Positions 39,020 to 48,949 are shown, counted from the first letter of the stretch. The stretch is 64,000 nt of DNA from Microbulbifer celer (GCF_020991125.1 NZ_CP087715.1:2321501-2385500); one strand, 5' to 3'. Notes: a model not told the origin generated them from the sequence alone. Made by a program: numbers and translations.

Positions 39020-40288
39020 ATGGCTAAAACCAGGTCAAAATCCGGGGCCACCCTGGGTGTACATTCCGAGGTTGGACAACTACACAAGGTGATGGTTTGT
39101 GCCCCCAGCCTCGCACATACTCGCCTGACCCCAACCAATTGCGATGACTTGTTGTTTGACGATGTGCTCTGGGTACAGAATGCCAAGCGCGACCACTTTG
39201 ACTTCATGACCAAAATGCGTGACTTCGATATCGAAGTGGTGGAAATGCACAACCTCCTCGCCGAAACGGTGGCGATTCCAGAAGCACGCAAGTGGCTTCT
39301 GGACCGAAAGGTTACACCAAATAATGTTGGGCCGGGACTGATGGCAGACACGCGGGCATATCTGGAGAGTCTGGAGCCGCGGCATCTGGCGGAATATTTG
39401 ATTGGCGGTTTGTCTGTGATCGATTTGCCGGACAATTTCTCCAAGTCAGACTTTATGGAGCTCGCCCGCGAAGCCCACGGCGCAACAGAGTATTTGTTGC
39501 CGCCACTACCAAATACCCTCTACACGCGCGATACAACCTGCTGGCTTTACGGCGGGGTCACCCTGAATCCCCTTTACTGGCCGGCCCGCAAGGAAGAGAC
39601 CTTCCTCACCACCGCAATCTACAAATTCCATCCAAGCTTCACCGGCGAGAAGTTCGAGGTCTGGTGGGGCGACCCGGATACCAACTATGGGCTCGCCACG
39701 GTAGAAGGTGGCGATGTGATGCCGGTGGGCAACGGCACAATACTGATTGGTATGAGCGAGCGCACTTCCCGACAGGGGATTTCCCAGCTTGCCGCGGCTC
39801 TGTTCGAAAAAGGCGCTGCGGAAAAAGTCATTGTCGCCGCGATGCCGAAGCTTCGATCCGCCATGCACCTGGACACAGTATTTACTTTTGCCGATCGCGA
39901 TGTGGTCACCCTGTATCCGGAGATTATGGATCAAGTACATACGCTGGTTCTTCGTCCGGGCGACAAGGGAGAGGATCTCCACATCACCATGGAAGAAAAG
40001 CCATTTGTCGATGTTGTCGCCAAAGCACTGAACCTGAAAAAGATTCGCGTGGTGGAGACCGGCGGGGATCACTACGCCTCCGAGCGCCAGCAGTGGGATA
40101 GTGGCAACAATCTGGTTGCCGCCAAGCCCGGGGTGGTGTTTGCCTACGATCGCAATACCTACACCAATACCCAGCTGCGTAAAGAGGGTATCGAAGTCAT
40201 CACCATCGTGGGCGCCGAACTCGGTCGCGGCCGTGGCGGTGGTCATTGCATGACCTGCCCCATTGTTCGCGACCCGGTGGACTTCTGA
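39020..40288 (+). CDS. arcA: Arginine deiminase
   Basis: 422 aa from [13 protein letters not shown]; upstream codons to 38993 lie in the arcD tail region. It converts arginine to citrulline and ammonia. Motifs include [38 protein letters not shown] (catalytic His) and [13 protein letters not shown] (nucleophile Cys about 410). Starts 27 nt after the arcD stop. The partner genes arcB and arcC are not in this window. Confidence 0.95.
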   Translation: MAKTRSKSGATLGVHSEVGQLHKVMVCAPSLAHTRLTPTNCDDLLFDDVLWVQNAKRDHFDFMTKMRDFDIEVVEMHNLLAETVAIPEARKWLLDRKVTPNNVGPGLMADTRAYLESLEPRHLAEYLIGGLSVIDLPDNFSKSDFMELAREAHGATEYLLPPLPNTLYTRDTTCWLYGGVTLNPLYWPARKEETFLTTAIYKFHPSFTGEKFEVWWGDPDTNYGLATVEGGDVMPVGNGTILIGMSERTSRQGISQLAAALFEKGAAEKVIVAAMPKLRSAMHLDTVFTFADRDVVTLYPEIMDQVHTLVLRPGDKGEDLHITMEEKPFVDVVAKALNLKKIRVVETGGDHYASERQQWDSGNNLVAAKPGVVFAYDRNTYTNTQLRKEGIEVITIVGAELGRGRGGGHCMTCPIVRDPVDF

Positions 40289-40363
40289 AAGAGTCAGTGC
40301 ACCAAAGCCCTTGCTTGTGCGCTAGCGCGGTCAATACTGGCCCCGTGAAGAGATAGCATCGCG

Positions 40364-41863
40364 ATGTCTGAACGCGACCAATCCAGAATGACCAGGGAAC
40401 CTTCGCTTTCCGATGCACTGATCCCACTGCTGACACTGGCGCTGCTGATCGGCAGCTCTCTGATGATTTTCGGCATGGACGCGCTGAGCGGGCCGATTCA
40501 GACAGCAATGATCGTCTGCTGCATGGTCGCGGCACTGATTGCGATGAAAAATGGTCACTCCTGGTCCGCCATTCAACAGGCGGGACAGGGGGCACTGGCT
40601 TCCATTACCGGTGCCATCTTCATACTGCTGGCAGTAGGCGCCCTGATCGGCACCTGGAACCTGTCCGGCACTATTCCAACGTTGGTTTACTACGGTATCC
40701 AGGCCCTTTCCCCCACCTGGTATTACGTCGCCAGTGCGGCGATCTGCGGCGCTATCGCCATGTCCATCGGCAGTTCATGGACCACCGCCGGCACCATCGG
40801 CGTCGGCCTCGTGGGCATCGCCACCATGCTGGAAGTCTCTACAGCGATCACGGCGGGTGCTGTGATCTCTGGGGCCTACCTTGGTGACAAACTCTCACCA
40901 CTTTCGGAAACGACAATCCTCTCCGCGCAGATGGTCAAGGTGGATGTATACACACATATCCGCAACCAGGCCTGGACATCCGTACCCGCATTCTTATTGG
41001 CCGCCGCGATCTTCACACTACTCGGCCTCGGTCGGGTTGATATCGAGGGGCAAACCGAGCTGCAAAAAGTCGTGGAACTGGATTCACTCAACGGCATCTA
41101 TCGGATCACCGCCTGGAATCTGCTGCCTCTAGGGTTGTTGGTTTTCATGTCCATCCGCAAATACCCGGCATCCCTATCGCTCCTGCTGTCGGCAATCTTT
41201 GCCGGTGTACTGGGTGCATTCCTGCAGCCCGCGGTATACGCCGGTTTTATCGGTCAGGAAAGCCTCAATGTTGCCGGTGGCGTAAAAGCGGTGTGGCAGG
41301 CGATGGCCGGTGGCTTTTCGATGGAATCCGGCATAGCCGATGTCGACCGGCTGCTGTCTCGCGGTGGGATGGCCAGCATGCTGAATACACTGTGGTTGAT
41401 TATGGGCGCGGTAACCTTCGGTGCGCTGTTGGACGAATTCGGACTGATCACAAGGCTGATCAATCCCTTGATATACCGTGCAAAATCCATAGGCGGACTT
41501 TTCCTGACGGTATTTGCCAGCGCATTCGGATTGAACATCGTCGCCGGAGACCAGTACATAGCATTGGTGCTGCCGACGCGCATCTATCGCGCCGAATTCC
41601 AAAAGCGCGGCCTTGCGCCGCAAAACCTGTCCCGGTTGGCAGCGGATTGCGGAACCGTGACCTCTCCGTTGGTGCCGTGGAATTCCTGCGGCGCTTTCAT
41701 GGCGGCCGTGCTCGGCGTACCGACGCTACTGTATCTTCCATTTTGCCTGTTCAATATCGCCAGTCCGCTGCTCAGTGTGCTCTACGGATTCACCGGCTTC
41801 AAACTGGTACGCTTACCCGCGTCTCAAGTATCTGCCTCACCCGGCGATCCCGAGCAAAGCTGA
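40364..41863 (+). CDS. nhaC: NhaC-family Na+/H+ antiporter
   Basis: 499 aa, about 11-12 membrane segments. Signature blocks are GSSWTTAGTIGVGL, GAVISGAYLGDKLSPLSETT, GLNIVAGDQYIALVLPTRIY and CGTVTSPLVPWNSCGAFMAA. It lies 75 bp after arcA in the same direction. The pairing with arginine deiminase suggests it handles the Na+/H+ load during ammonia production; this is inference. Confidence 0.92.
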   Translation: MSERDQSRMTREPSLSDALIPLLTLALLIGSSLMIFGMDALSGPIQTAMIVCCMVAALIAMKNGHSWSAIQQAGQGALASITGAIFILLAVGALIGTWNLSGTIPTLVYYGIQALSPTWYYVASAAICGAIAMSIGSSWTTAGTIGVGLVGIATMLEVSTAITAGAVISGAYLGDKLSPLSETTILSAQMVKVDVYTHIRNQAWTSVPAFLLAAAIFTLLGLGRVDIEGQTELQKVVELDSLNGIYRITAWNLLPLGLLVFMSIRKYPASLSLLLSAIFAGVLGAFLQPAVYAGFIGQESLNVAGGVKAVWQAMAGGFSMESGIADVDRLLSRGGMASMLNTLWLIMGAVTFGALLDEFGLITRLINPLIYRAKSIGGLFLTVFASAFGLNIVAGDQYIALVLPTRIYRAEFQKRGLAPQNLSRLAADCGTVTSPLVPWNSCGAFMAAVLGVPTLLYLPFCLFNIASPLLSVLYGFTGFKLVRLPASQVSASPGDPEQS

Positions 41864-41894
41864 CGCATTTGACGACTGCGCGTATACTGGCGCG

Positions 41895-42431
41895 ATGAAA
41901 TTCTGTAGCCATTGTGGCCATACGGTCGCGTTTGAAATCCCGATGGGCGACGACCGCCCCAGACACCTGTGCCACGACTGTGGCGCCATCCACTATGTGA
42001 ACCCGCGGGTAATTGTGGGCGTGGTGCCCTATCTTGGAGATCAGATCCTGTTGTGCAAGCGCGCCATCGAGCCGCGTTTGGGGCTGTGGACCCTGCCCGC
42101 GGGGTTTATGGAAAATGGGGAGAGCAGCGAGGAGGGCGCGCTACGCGAGTGCTGGGAAGAGGCCCTGGCGCGGGTCCGCACCGATGACCTGTATTGCGTT
42201 TACGATATTCCGCATATCAATCAGGTGTATCTGATTTACCGCGGCGAACTCACGGATACCGACTTCGGCCCCGGCCCGGAATCGCTGGAAGTGGAATTGT
42301 TCCACGAAGACGAAATCCCCTGGGACGATATGGCCTTTCCGATCATGACGGAGACCATCCAACATTACTTTGCTGATCGCAAGGAAGGAATATTTAAACT
42401 ACACCGAGGGGTTATTGAGCGGAAGCTCTGA
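41895..42431 (+). CDS. Nudix hydrolase with N-terminal zinc ribbon
   Basis: 178 aa from MKFCSHCGHTVAFEIP, 31 nt past nhaC. Zn ribbon CSHCG..CHDCG, then Nudix box GFMENGESSEEGALRECWEE followed by A. NADH-pyrophosphatase-like layout but the SQPWPFPxS motif is absent, so substrate is uncertain. The upstream in-frame extension is inside nhaC and is excluded. Confidence 0.9.
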   Translation: MKFCSHCGHTVAFEIPMGDDRPRHLCHDCGAIHYVNPRVIVGVVPYLGDQILLCKRAIEPRLGLWTLPAGFMENGESSEEGALRECWEEALARVRTDDLYCVYDIPHINQVYLIYRGELTDTDFGPGPESLEVELFHEDEIPWDDMAFPIMTETIQHYFADRKEGIFKLHRGVIERKL

Positions 42432-42521
42432 TCTGACCCCTTGTTAAGTTTGAACCCGCTCAGTGGTGGCAAAGCACCGCGGAGGAAATTTTATTCGAAG
42501 CTCAGAAGCTGAAGCGAAGGT

Positions 42522-42630
42522 AAAGTGCTGGGGATCCGTTTTCAAAAGCGTCAGCGACAGGGACGTCGCTGACGCAGCGTACATGGATGTATTCACAGCG
42601 GTTTTGAAAACGGATACCCAGTGCTTTGCC
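42522..42630. repeat. Long intergenic hairpin element, copy 2
   Basis: Arms AAAGTGCTGGGGATCCGTTT/AAACGGATACCCAGTGCTTT enclose an inner GCGTCAGCGAC/GTCGCTGACGC hairpin and the motif ATGGATGTATTCACAGCG. It lies between the convergent genes at 42431 and 42673. Arms differ from copies 1, 3, 4 and 5 while the internal motif is shared. Confidence 0.8.
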
Positions 42631-42672
42631 GCCACAGGCCGCTAAAATAACCTGGACCGCACAGGGTTAACG

Positions 42673-42990
42673 CTACCCACAGCGGTCGTCCAGCCGCCAC
42701 AGGTCGAAAGCCGGCTCCTCAAAGGGGTGCGCTGCACGCATGGCCGAGATTACATCGTCCACGACTTCGTCGGCACATACCATCTCCACCCGGTACTCGG
42801 AAACCTGCTCCACCTGGCCGGTCTGCCCGATAAACGGCTGACTGCCGTCCAGGGGCCGGAATTGCCCTTGCCCCTTCACCTGCCAACAGCAGCGATCGTA
42901 ATCGCCAATGCGCCCCGCGCCGGCATCAAACAGCGCCTGTTTAACCGGCTCCAAGTGAGACTCGGGAATAAACACACAGAGCTTGAACAT
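42673..42990 (-). CDS. NIF3/YqfO N-terminal-like protein, 105 aa
   Basis: MFKLCVFIPESHLEPVKQAL, RIGDYDRCCWQVKGQGQFRP and AHPFEEPAFDLWRL fit the short NGG1p-interacting-factor (CutA-like) family. A small cytoplasmic ferredoxin-like fold of unclear role. Its end is 30 bp from hairpin copy 2. Confidence 0.88.
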   Translation of the reverse strand: MFKLCVFIPESHLEPVKQALFDAGAGRIGDYDRCCWQVKGQGQFRPLDGSQPFIGQTGQVEQVSEYRVEMVCADEVVDDVISAMRAAHPFEEPAFDLWRLDDRCG

Positions 42991-42992
42991 AT

Positions 42993-43847
42993 TCAGAACA
43001 TCAACGTCATCAGTTTGCGCTGGTACTTGGCCGCCAGCGGATCACCCGCCCCCAGGGCCTTGACGATATCCAGGTACGCCTGCTTGGCCGCACCGTCCGC
43101 AAAGCCCATATCCGAGCGCAGGAGTTTCAGCAGAATCTCCAACGCCTCTTCATGGCGCTCACTCTGGGTCAACTGCACCGCCAGTTTATAGGCAGCCTCG
43201 GTATCCTCCGGGTTGGCATTGACCGCTTCCTGCAGCGCCTTGATCTCCGGAGAGTCCGCCGCCTGCTGTTTCAGCTCCAGCTGCGCCATCAGCTGCTGAT
43301 AGTCGCTGTCCTGATCGGCCATCAGGATCTTGCCCAGAACGGTCTCCGCGTCCTTGACCCGGTTTTTCTCCAGCAAAATGGCCGCATATTGCTTGGCAAT
43401 ATCCACGCGCTCGTCGGATTCACCGTAGGCCTGACGGAGCATCGGTAGCGCTTCGTCGAGGTTGCCGTCTGCGACCAACTGCTGTGCCTGCTGCAGCTTG
43501 AGATCCCAGGGCTTGGGCAGATACTTGTCCAACATCTCGCGAATTTCTTTCTCTGGCTGGGCACCGGCAAAACCGTCCACCGGCTGGCCGTCTTTCAGTA
43601 CCATCACCGTGGGCAGGCTGCGCACCCCCAGCTGGCCAGCGAGCGCCTGTTCGGTATCCGCGTTCAACTTGGCCAGCAGAAACTGACCGGCGTATTCATT
43701 CGCCAGCTTTTCCAGTACCGGCATCAGCTGTTTACAGGGTTCACACCATTCAGCCCATACATCCACCACCACCGGACGTTTCATGGACTCTTCTATCAGC
43801 ACCTGCTGGGCGTTCTGGGCGGTTACATCAACGATAAACTCTTCCAC
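42993..43847 (-). CDS. cnoX: Thioredoxin-TPR co-chaperone CnoX (YbbN)
   Basis: 284 aa, equal to E. coli YbbN, when started at the GTG at 43847 (VEEFIVDV), which has AGGAG upstream; another GTG at 43877 is in frame. N-terminal thioredoxin fold with WCEPCK (Cys35-Cys38), C-terminal TPR-like helices (LQQAQQLVADGNLDEALPML). The C-x-x-C is present, as in Caulobacter CnoX, unlike E. coli, so a redox-active chaperedoxin is possible. Confidence 0.93.
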   Translation of the reverse strand: MEEFIVDVTAQNAQQVLIEESMKRPVVVDVWAEWCEPCKQLMPVLEKLANEYAGQFLLAKLNADTEQALAGQLGVRSLPTVMVLKDGQPVDGFAGAQPEKEIREMLDKYLPKPWDLKLQQAQQLVADGNLDEALPMLRQAYGESDERVDIAKQYAAILLEKNRVKDAETVLGKILMADQDSDYQQLMAQLELKQQAADSPEIKALQEAVNANPEDTEAAYKLAVQLTQSERHEEALEILLKLLRSDMGFADGAAKQAYLDIVKALGAGDPLAAKYQRKLMTLMF

Positions 43848-43881
43848 GGATACTCCTGATTCAATCTGTGAGCGCACTAGT

Positions 43882-45327
43882 CTACCAGTTCAGAGACGAT
43901 GGTAGCCGCGGAGAAGAGAGCAGTTTGGCAAAACGCTGCCAACGGGCATCCTGAGACTGCGCGCCCTCTTCCACGTAGTTCTTGACCAACTGCTTGCCCC
44001 AGTTGTAATTGATCACGTAGGCACCGTAGGTGTCCACGAAACGGACTTGCTGTCTGGCCTTCTCGGGGCTCATCACCGCATATTGCTGGAACAGTTCTAC
44101 GGCGCGGTCGCGATCAATTTTGCCATTGATGTACTGTCGGGCAACGATGTTTTCGGCAAAACTGAGCTTTTCCTTCAGCGCCAGCACACGGTCATACTTC
44201 TCCGCCCGTGCGGGATTGAGCCCCGCCAGCGGATACAGGGTTTCTTTTTCAAACTCGGCTTTCTCACCACCGGGAAAGGCCAGCTCGATACCGTAGTTCG
44301 CACTGCCCTCGGCAATCAGGGACTGGGGACTGAACAGCGGGTAGACGCTGTATTCCCGCCACCCTTTGTCCTCCACCAGCGTCTGCTCCAGCAGCGCATT
44401 GTAGGTGTGGTGCCCGGGATAGCCTTCGTGGCACCCGAGATCGATGGCGCGATCGATATGCACCGGCAGTTCGGTATTGATCTGGATCAGGCTGTGGGCA
44501 TTGCCCTGATACCAGTTGTAGCCACTCCAGGGCTTGTCCTGCACATACTCCAGTTTGAAACTTTCCGCTTGCGGGAGATCCACATGCTGTTTGGTGCGTT
44601 CGCGACAGGCCTCAATTGCAGCATCAAACACCGCGGGCATCTTGTCTTCGGGAATCACAAACTGATCCTGGAATGCTTTGACCCGCAGATACAGGGGGTC
44701 TTCTCCGGGCAATTCCTGTTCGAGCTGCGCCAAGACCGGTTCAAATTCATCAAAAGTCTGCACCGGGGGCTCGGTGTCGTAGAGCGCTTTTGCCTCGCGG
44801 TCGAAATCGCGAAAGCCCGCATCCCCCAGGTGATGCGCGTGATAGGCCACCGCGCGCAATTGGGTTTTCAGGTAGTGGATGCGCAACGTCTCCAGATCAT
44901 CTCCCGGCTCAACGGTTTCCGGCAGTTGCGCCAGTAGCTGCTCGGCCCGGTTGGCCAACTCGGCGGCGGAAGCCGGGTCTTGCTCTGCGGACGCTTTCCA
45001 GTCCGCAGGTCCGTAGTAGGCGTCCACATAACTTTTGTCATGGTTACCCAAGGCCAGCACCAGTTGCACGTATTGTTCCGCAATACTGTCGAGGATACTG
45101 CCCGGATCCGAGGCCTGATCGGTATCAGGCTCCCCGTTTTTTGCTTCCGCACCCTCGCCCGCCTGCCGGGCAGTGGCCACAGCATCGCCCTCGCTGGTCG
45201 TGTCCGCAGAAGAATCCTGCTGCTCCCCACTTTTGCCGCAGGCAGTGATCAGTAATGCGGCAAGCAACAGGCCCAATAGGGTGAACCTGCCATTAGATTT
45301 TTCCGCTGAAACGTTCCGTTTATTCAT
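43882..45327 (-). CDS. DUF885 family lipoprotein (HEGxPGHH zinc-peptidase-like)
   Basis: 481 aa from MNKRNVSAEKS; signal and lipobox LLITAC. A long Asp/Glu/Ser/Thr linker precedes the DUF885 domain. The motif CHEGYPGHHTYNALLE with a downstream LIAEGSANYG is the family's presumed metal-binding centre; most annotated relatives are carboxypeptidase-like. No enzymatic proof. It lies 34 bp upstream of cnoX on the same strand. Confidence 0.85.
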   Translation of the reverse strand: MNKRNVSAEKSNGRFTLLGLLLAALLITACGKSGEQQDSSADTTSEGDAVATARQAGEGAEAKNGEPDTDQASDPGSILDSIAEQYVQLVLALGNHDKSYVDAYYGPADWKASAEQDPASAAELANRAEQLLAQLPETVEPGDDLETLRIHYLKTQLRAVAYHAHHLGDAGFRDFDREAKALYDTEPPVQTFDEFEPVLAQLEQELPGEDPLYLRVKAFQDQFVIPEDKMPAVFDAAIEACRERTKQHVDLPQAESFKLEYVQDKPWSGYNWYQGNAHSLIQINTELPVHIDRAIDLGCHEGYPGHHTYNALLEQTLVEDKGWREYSVYPLFSPQSLIAEGSANYGIELAFPGGEKAEFEKETLYPLAGLNPARAEKYDRVLALKEKLSFAENIVARQYINGKIDRDRAVELFQQYAVMSPEKARQQVRFVDTYGAYVINYNWGKQLVKNYVEEGAQSQDARWQRFAKLLSSPRLPSSLNW

Positions 45328-45358
45328 TGCGAGGTTCCTGATTTCGTACGTATTGCTA

Positions 45359-46261
45359 TCAACTAACAATGCCAATTTCCGGTGGCAGCTCCGCCAGCGC
45401 CTGCTTCAACCAGTCGAGAAACAACTGTACCTTGCGAGTACGGTGCATGTCCCGGTGTGTCACCAGCCACAAGTCTGTGCGCCAGCCTTCCGGCGGCGGC
45501 AACATCCGCCGCAGATCTGGATTGCTCTCTCCGCTCCAGCAATGCATGGCGGCAATGCCCACTCCGCATCGGGCAGCCTCCTCGAAGGGACCGAATTCGT
45601 TACAGCGGAAGACCACCTGTGTCTCCGGCACCGTACGCGAGACCCAATCGATATAGGGGATAAAAGGCATATCTTCAACCGAGGAAATAAAGCGGTGGCC
45701 CTCGATATCGTCCAGGCTGTTCATCAGGCCGCACTCCCGGATATATCCTTCGGAAGCGTAGAGGGTGTTCTGCATGGTAATGCCCGCCTGAACCACATAA
45801 TCCGGTGCCGTTGGGCGAGCCCCGGGCCGAATGCCGATATGCGCCTCGCCGTGCTCCAGGCGCAGCTGCCGCCGTTCGGAAACCACCTGCAGGCGTACCT
45901 GGGGGTTCTGCCGCTGGAAGCCGCGCATGATCGGCATCAACTGGGGCACCAGATTGGGCACGGTGGTGATGACCAGGGTTCCGCTCAGCTGCTCGTCTAC
46001 CCCCTGGACCCGCCCTACCAGCTGATCCAGTTGGTCCTGCATATTCTCCGCCGCACTCATCAGCAGACGCCCTGCCTCTGTAGGCACATATCCCCGCGCG
46101 TGGCGATGGAACAGGCGGGTATCCAGCGCCTTCTCCAGCGCATCTATCCGCCGCAGAACCGTGGAGTGGGACACCTCCAGTTCCAGAGCCGCACCAGACA
46201 GGGTGCCGGCACGGGCCACTGCCAGCGCGTAATGCAGGTTGTTCCAGTCTTTTACCACCAA
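45359..46261 (-). CDS. LysR-family transcriptional regulator
   Basis: 300 aa. N-terminal winged HTH (WNNLHYALAVARAGTLSGAA; VSHSTVLRRIDALEKALDTR) and a substrate-binding domain (LVITTVPNLVPQLMPIMRGF). It diverges from the FMN-reductase gene at 46511 across a 249-bp gap that contains a perfect 16-bp palindrome, so it probably regulates that gene and itself. Confidence 0.93.
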   Translation of the reverse strand: MVVKDWNNLHYALAVARAGTLSGAALELEVSHSTVLRRIDALEKALDTRLFHRHARGYVPTEAGRLLMSAAENMQDQLDQLVGRVQGVDEQLSGTLVITTVPNLVPQLMPIMRGFQRQNPQVRLQVVSERRQLRLEHGEAHIGIRPGARPTAPDYVVQAGITMQNTLYASEGYIRECGLMNSLDDIEGHRFISSVEDMPFIPYIDWVSRTVPETQVVFRCNEFGPFEEAARCGVGIAAMHCWSGESNPDLRRMLPPPEGWRTDLWLVTHRDMHRTRKVQLFLDWLKQALAELPPEIGIVS

Positions 46262-46335
46262 TTCCCAATCCTCGAGGCTATCGCTTCGGGCTCACCGTCC
46301 CACCGTTTGCGTCACTGTAGGCGCGAAGGGACTTC

Positions 46336-46351
46336 TGTGCAAATTTGCACA
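46336..46351. promoter_or_regulatory. Perfect 16-bp palindrome, probable LysR regulator site
   Basis: TGTGCAAATTTGCACA. It contains the T-N11-A pattern of LysR-type operators and lies in the divergent gap, about 75 bp upstream of the regulator start and 160 bp from the reductase start. Confidence 0.65.
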
Positions 46352-46510
46352 ATAAGTTTGCGTACATTGCATTTTTGTCCGGCGCCGGATCCGGCAGAAT
46401 TCCCTCCATTGAAGCAAACAGCATTGATCAAGCCAGCACTGATCAAACAACCACTGAAACACAATCCGGGCACATGGAGTGACCGGAACGCAATATCGAG
46501 GTAATCCCTT

Positions 46511-47086
46511 ATGAGCGAACAACGTAAACCCCGCCTGCTGGCATTCGCCGGCAGTCTGCGCCAGAACTCCTACAACCGCCACCTGGCAGCCAACGCCGCC
46601 GAGATGGCCCGTGCGGCCGGCGCGGAAGTAGTAGAAGTGAACCTGCGCGACTACCCACTGCCAATGTTTGACGAAGACGTAGAAGCCCAGGGCGTGCCGG
46701 AAAACGTACGCGCGCTGAAAGACCTGTTCGCCACCGCCGACGGCCTGCTGATCGCCAACCCCGAATATAACGGCTCTGTGACCGCGGCACTGAAAAACCT
46801 GATCGACTGGGTATCCCGCCCGGACGGGCAGTTTGCGCCTGCAGAGCTTTTCAAGGGCCGCAAGGCGGCACTGTTCGCCACCTCTCCCGGCGGACTGGGC
46901 GGAATGCGCGGTCTGAACCACCTGCGGGACATTCTGCAACCACTGGGCACCTGGATTACGCCCACCATGCTGGCGGTACCCGGCTCAATGAATGTATTTG
47001 ATGCCGAGGGCAAACTGGTGGATGAGGGCATGGCAACCCAGCTCAAAGCCGTGGTAGAGCAGACTGTCGCTGCGATCCAGCAGTAG
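46511..47086 (+). CDS. NADPH-dependent FMN reductase (flavodoxin-like)
   Basis: 191 aa. FMN-binding loop AFAGSLRQNSYN, then LLIANPEYNGSVTAALKNLI and the second loop TSPGGLGGMRGLNHLR. Reduces FMN or quinones/metal oxyanions at the expense of NAD(P)H; relatives include ChrR and azoreductase-like enzymes. Transcribed away from the LysR regulator. Confidence 0.93.
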   Translation: MSEQRKPRLLAFAGSLRQNSYNRHLAANAAEMARAAGAEVVEVNLRDYPLPMFDEDVEAQGVPENVRALKDLFATADGLLIANPEYNGSVTAALKNLIDWVSRPDGQFAPAELFKGRKAALFATSPGGLGGMRGLNHLRDILQPLGTWITPTMLAVPGSMNVFDAEGKLVDEGMATQLKAVVEQTVAAIQQ

Positions 47087-47167
47087 TCGATTGTCCGCGC
47101 GCTTATTCCCAGCGCTTACCCCTGCACTTAAAACCCAGTGCCAATACCGGGCGGCCTGCGCCCGGTA

Positions 47168-47605
47168 TCAGTTTTTGACTTCGTCGCGATGCCAGTAGCG
47201 CTGCATTTTCAGGAACAGGAATGAAGCGGTCCAGGTGATCAGCACCAGGCCCGTCAAAGCTTCCAGCCCCGCAGTAAAGCGCAAATCGCCATGAGGCTCT
47301 ATATCGCCGAAGCCCAGAGAGGTGTAGGTGGTAAAGGAAAAGTAGGCGCAGTCAGTCAGGCTGCCATTGAAATTGCCGGTCAGCGTGCCGAAATATGGCG
47401 AGTTGTACATAAAGAAATAGCCAAACGCGAACATCCAGATTTCGATGACATGGCCAATCAGAGCACCGAAAACCCCCATCAAAACCCCCATATTTCGATG
47501 CAGCTTGAGCTTTTGTCCCAGTTTGAAAAGGCCGTTTAGCACTTCGTGATGGATCAACACCGCAAAGGCGACGAGAAATCCGTTGATCAATAAGGGAATG
47601 AGCAT
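47168..47605 (-). CDS. Two-TM ion channel family protein (K+ channel-like)
   Basis: 145 aa. Three or four membrane segments with a re-entrant loop YTSLGFGDIEP where classical K+ channels have TVGYG; the altered filter makes K+ selectivity uncertain. Short C-terminus after the last helix with no ligand-binding domain. A stop lies 1 bp from the tadA end. Confidence 0.85.
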   Translation of the reverse strand: MLIPLLINGFLVAFAVLIHHEVLNGLFKLGQKLKLHRNMGVLMGVFGALIGHVIEIWMFAFGYFFMYNSPYFGTLTGNFNGSLTDCAYFSFTTYTSLGFGDIEPHGDLRFTAGLEALTGLVLITWTASFLFLKMQRYWHRDEVKN

Positions 47606-47606
47606 G

Positions 47607-48134
47607 TCAGCGCCTTCTCTGAAAAAACTCTTTTACCAGCCCCCCCGCCTGATCTTGTAACACACCCCCTTCCACCTGAATCTTGTGATTGAAAAACGTC
47701 TGATCCGGCAATTTTAACTGACTGGCTACCACGCCGGCACGGGGCTCGGCAGCACCATATACCAGCCGTTCAATGCGGGCGTGAATCAGGGTACCAAAGC
47801 ACATGGTGCAGGGCTCGATAGTGACGTACAGCGTGGCCCCGGGTAAGCGATAGTTCTGCGCGCGCCGGGCCGCATCGCGCAGCGCTACCACTTCGGCATG
47901 TGCACTGGGGTCGGCGGCACTGATGGGTTGATTAAACCCTTCACCGATGACTTCTCCATCGCGCACCACCACGGCACCCACGGGCACCTCGCCGAGTTTG
48001 GCCCCCTCTTCAGCAAGCGCCAGCGCCCGCTGCATAAACATAAAATCCCGTGGTGTCGCCACTTCCTTACTCTCTGCTTTTAATGATCCAACACTTGCCG
48101 CGGCAGCTACATCCACCGATAGACCGGCTTTCAA
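47607..48134 (-). CDS. tadA: tRNA adenosine(34) deaminase
   Basis: 175 aa from TTG at 48134, which overlaps the rlmA stop (TTGA); starts at GTG about 25 codons in or at MFMQRALALAE are possible and would give a more usual length. Catalytic zinc motifs HAEVVALR (His, Glu) and PCTMC. Makes inosine-34 in tRNA-Arg. Confidence 0.93.
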   Translation of the reverse strand: MKAGLSVDVAAAASVGSLKAESKEVATPRDFMFMQRALALAEEGAKLGEVPVGAVVVRDGEVIGEGFNQPISAADPSAHAEVVALRDAARRAQNYRLPGATLYVTIEPCTMCFGTLIHARIERLVYGAAEPRAGVVASQLKLPDQTFFNHKIQVEGGVLQDQAGGLVKEFFQRRR

Positions 48135-48949
48135 CGGCTAACCTTTTTCCAGCGCCGCAGTAAGAAATCCGCTTCCAACTGCAGGCTATCAAGCTCTGAC
48201 AGCGCCTCACGCGCGGCATCCTGCCCTTTTCTGGCTGCGGTCCAGGCAAAGGGAGTCATGGCGAGAAAATCTGCGATGTGCTCACGGCTTTTCAAGTGGA
48301 GTGCAAAACAGCACCGCATTTCCGCAATCAGTGAAAACCCTTCCAGATCGTCCGGAGTGCGGTGAGGGCGGGGTTCGCGGTAAAGCCGCTGCTTCAGACT
48401 CCACAGGTGCTCCGGCCCCGGCGTGATATCCAGCAGTTCCCCGTCGGGCTTCAACACCCGCGCAATTTCCGCTGCCGGCCCGGGCGCAAACACCCGCAGT
48501 ACGGCGTCGTGACTTTCAGGCAGTAGCGGTAGATGAAAGCTGCTCGCCACTCCGAACTCTGCGGAAGGCATGCGCTTGGCCGCCAGGCGCACGCCGGACT
48601 TGGCGATATCCACACCGGTAATGGCCTGCTCAGACCATCCCTTTACTGATAACTGGCGGGCGTAGTAACCCTCACCGCAGCCCAGGTCCAGCAATCGGGC
48701 ACCTTCCCGCGCGGGCAACTGCGCGCAAATGGCATCCGCCAGCGGACGATAATATCCCGCCTCCAGAAACTGGCGCCGGGCCTGCAACATTTCTGCAGAA
48801 TCACCGGGCTCGCGGCTGCGTTTACGATTGGCGGGCAGGAGGTTGACGTAACCTTCCCGCGCGCGGTCAAAACTGTGGCCGGTATCGCACCGCCACTGGT
48901 TCTCCTGTTGCCGTAGGGGCTGCTCGCAATGGGGGCACTGCCAGATCAT
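48131..48949 (-). CDS. rlmA: 23S rRNA (guanine745-N1)-methyltransferase
   Basis: 272 aa. N-terminal zinc finger CPHCEQPL..CDTGH, followed by the SAM-binding motif LLDLGCGEGYYARQLS. Methylates G745 (or G748 in relatives) of 23S rRNA. Overlaps its upstream neighbour (ATGA) and its downstream neighbour by 4 nt each. Confidence 0.93.
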   Translation of the reverse strand: MIWQCPHCEQPLRQQENQWRCDTGHSFDRAREGYVNLLPANRKRSREPGDSAEMLQARRQFLEAGYYRPLADAICAQLPAREGARLLDLGCGEGYYARQLSVKGWSEQAITGVDIAKSGVRLAAKRMPSAEFGVASSFHLPLLPESHDAVLRVFAPGPAAEIARVLKPDGELLDITPGPEHLWSLKQRLYREPRPHRTPDDLEGFSLIAEMRCCFALHLKSREHIADFLAMTPFAWTAARKGQDAAREALSELDSLQLEADFLLRRWKKVSR

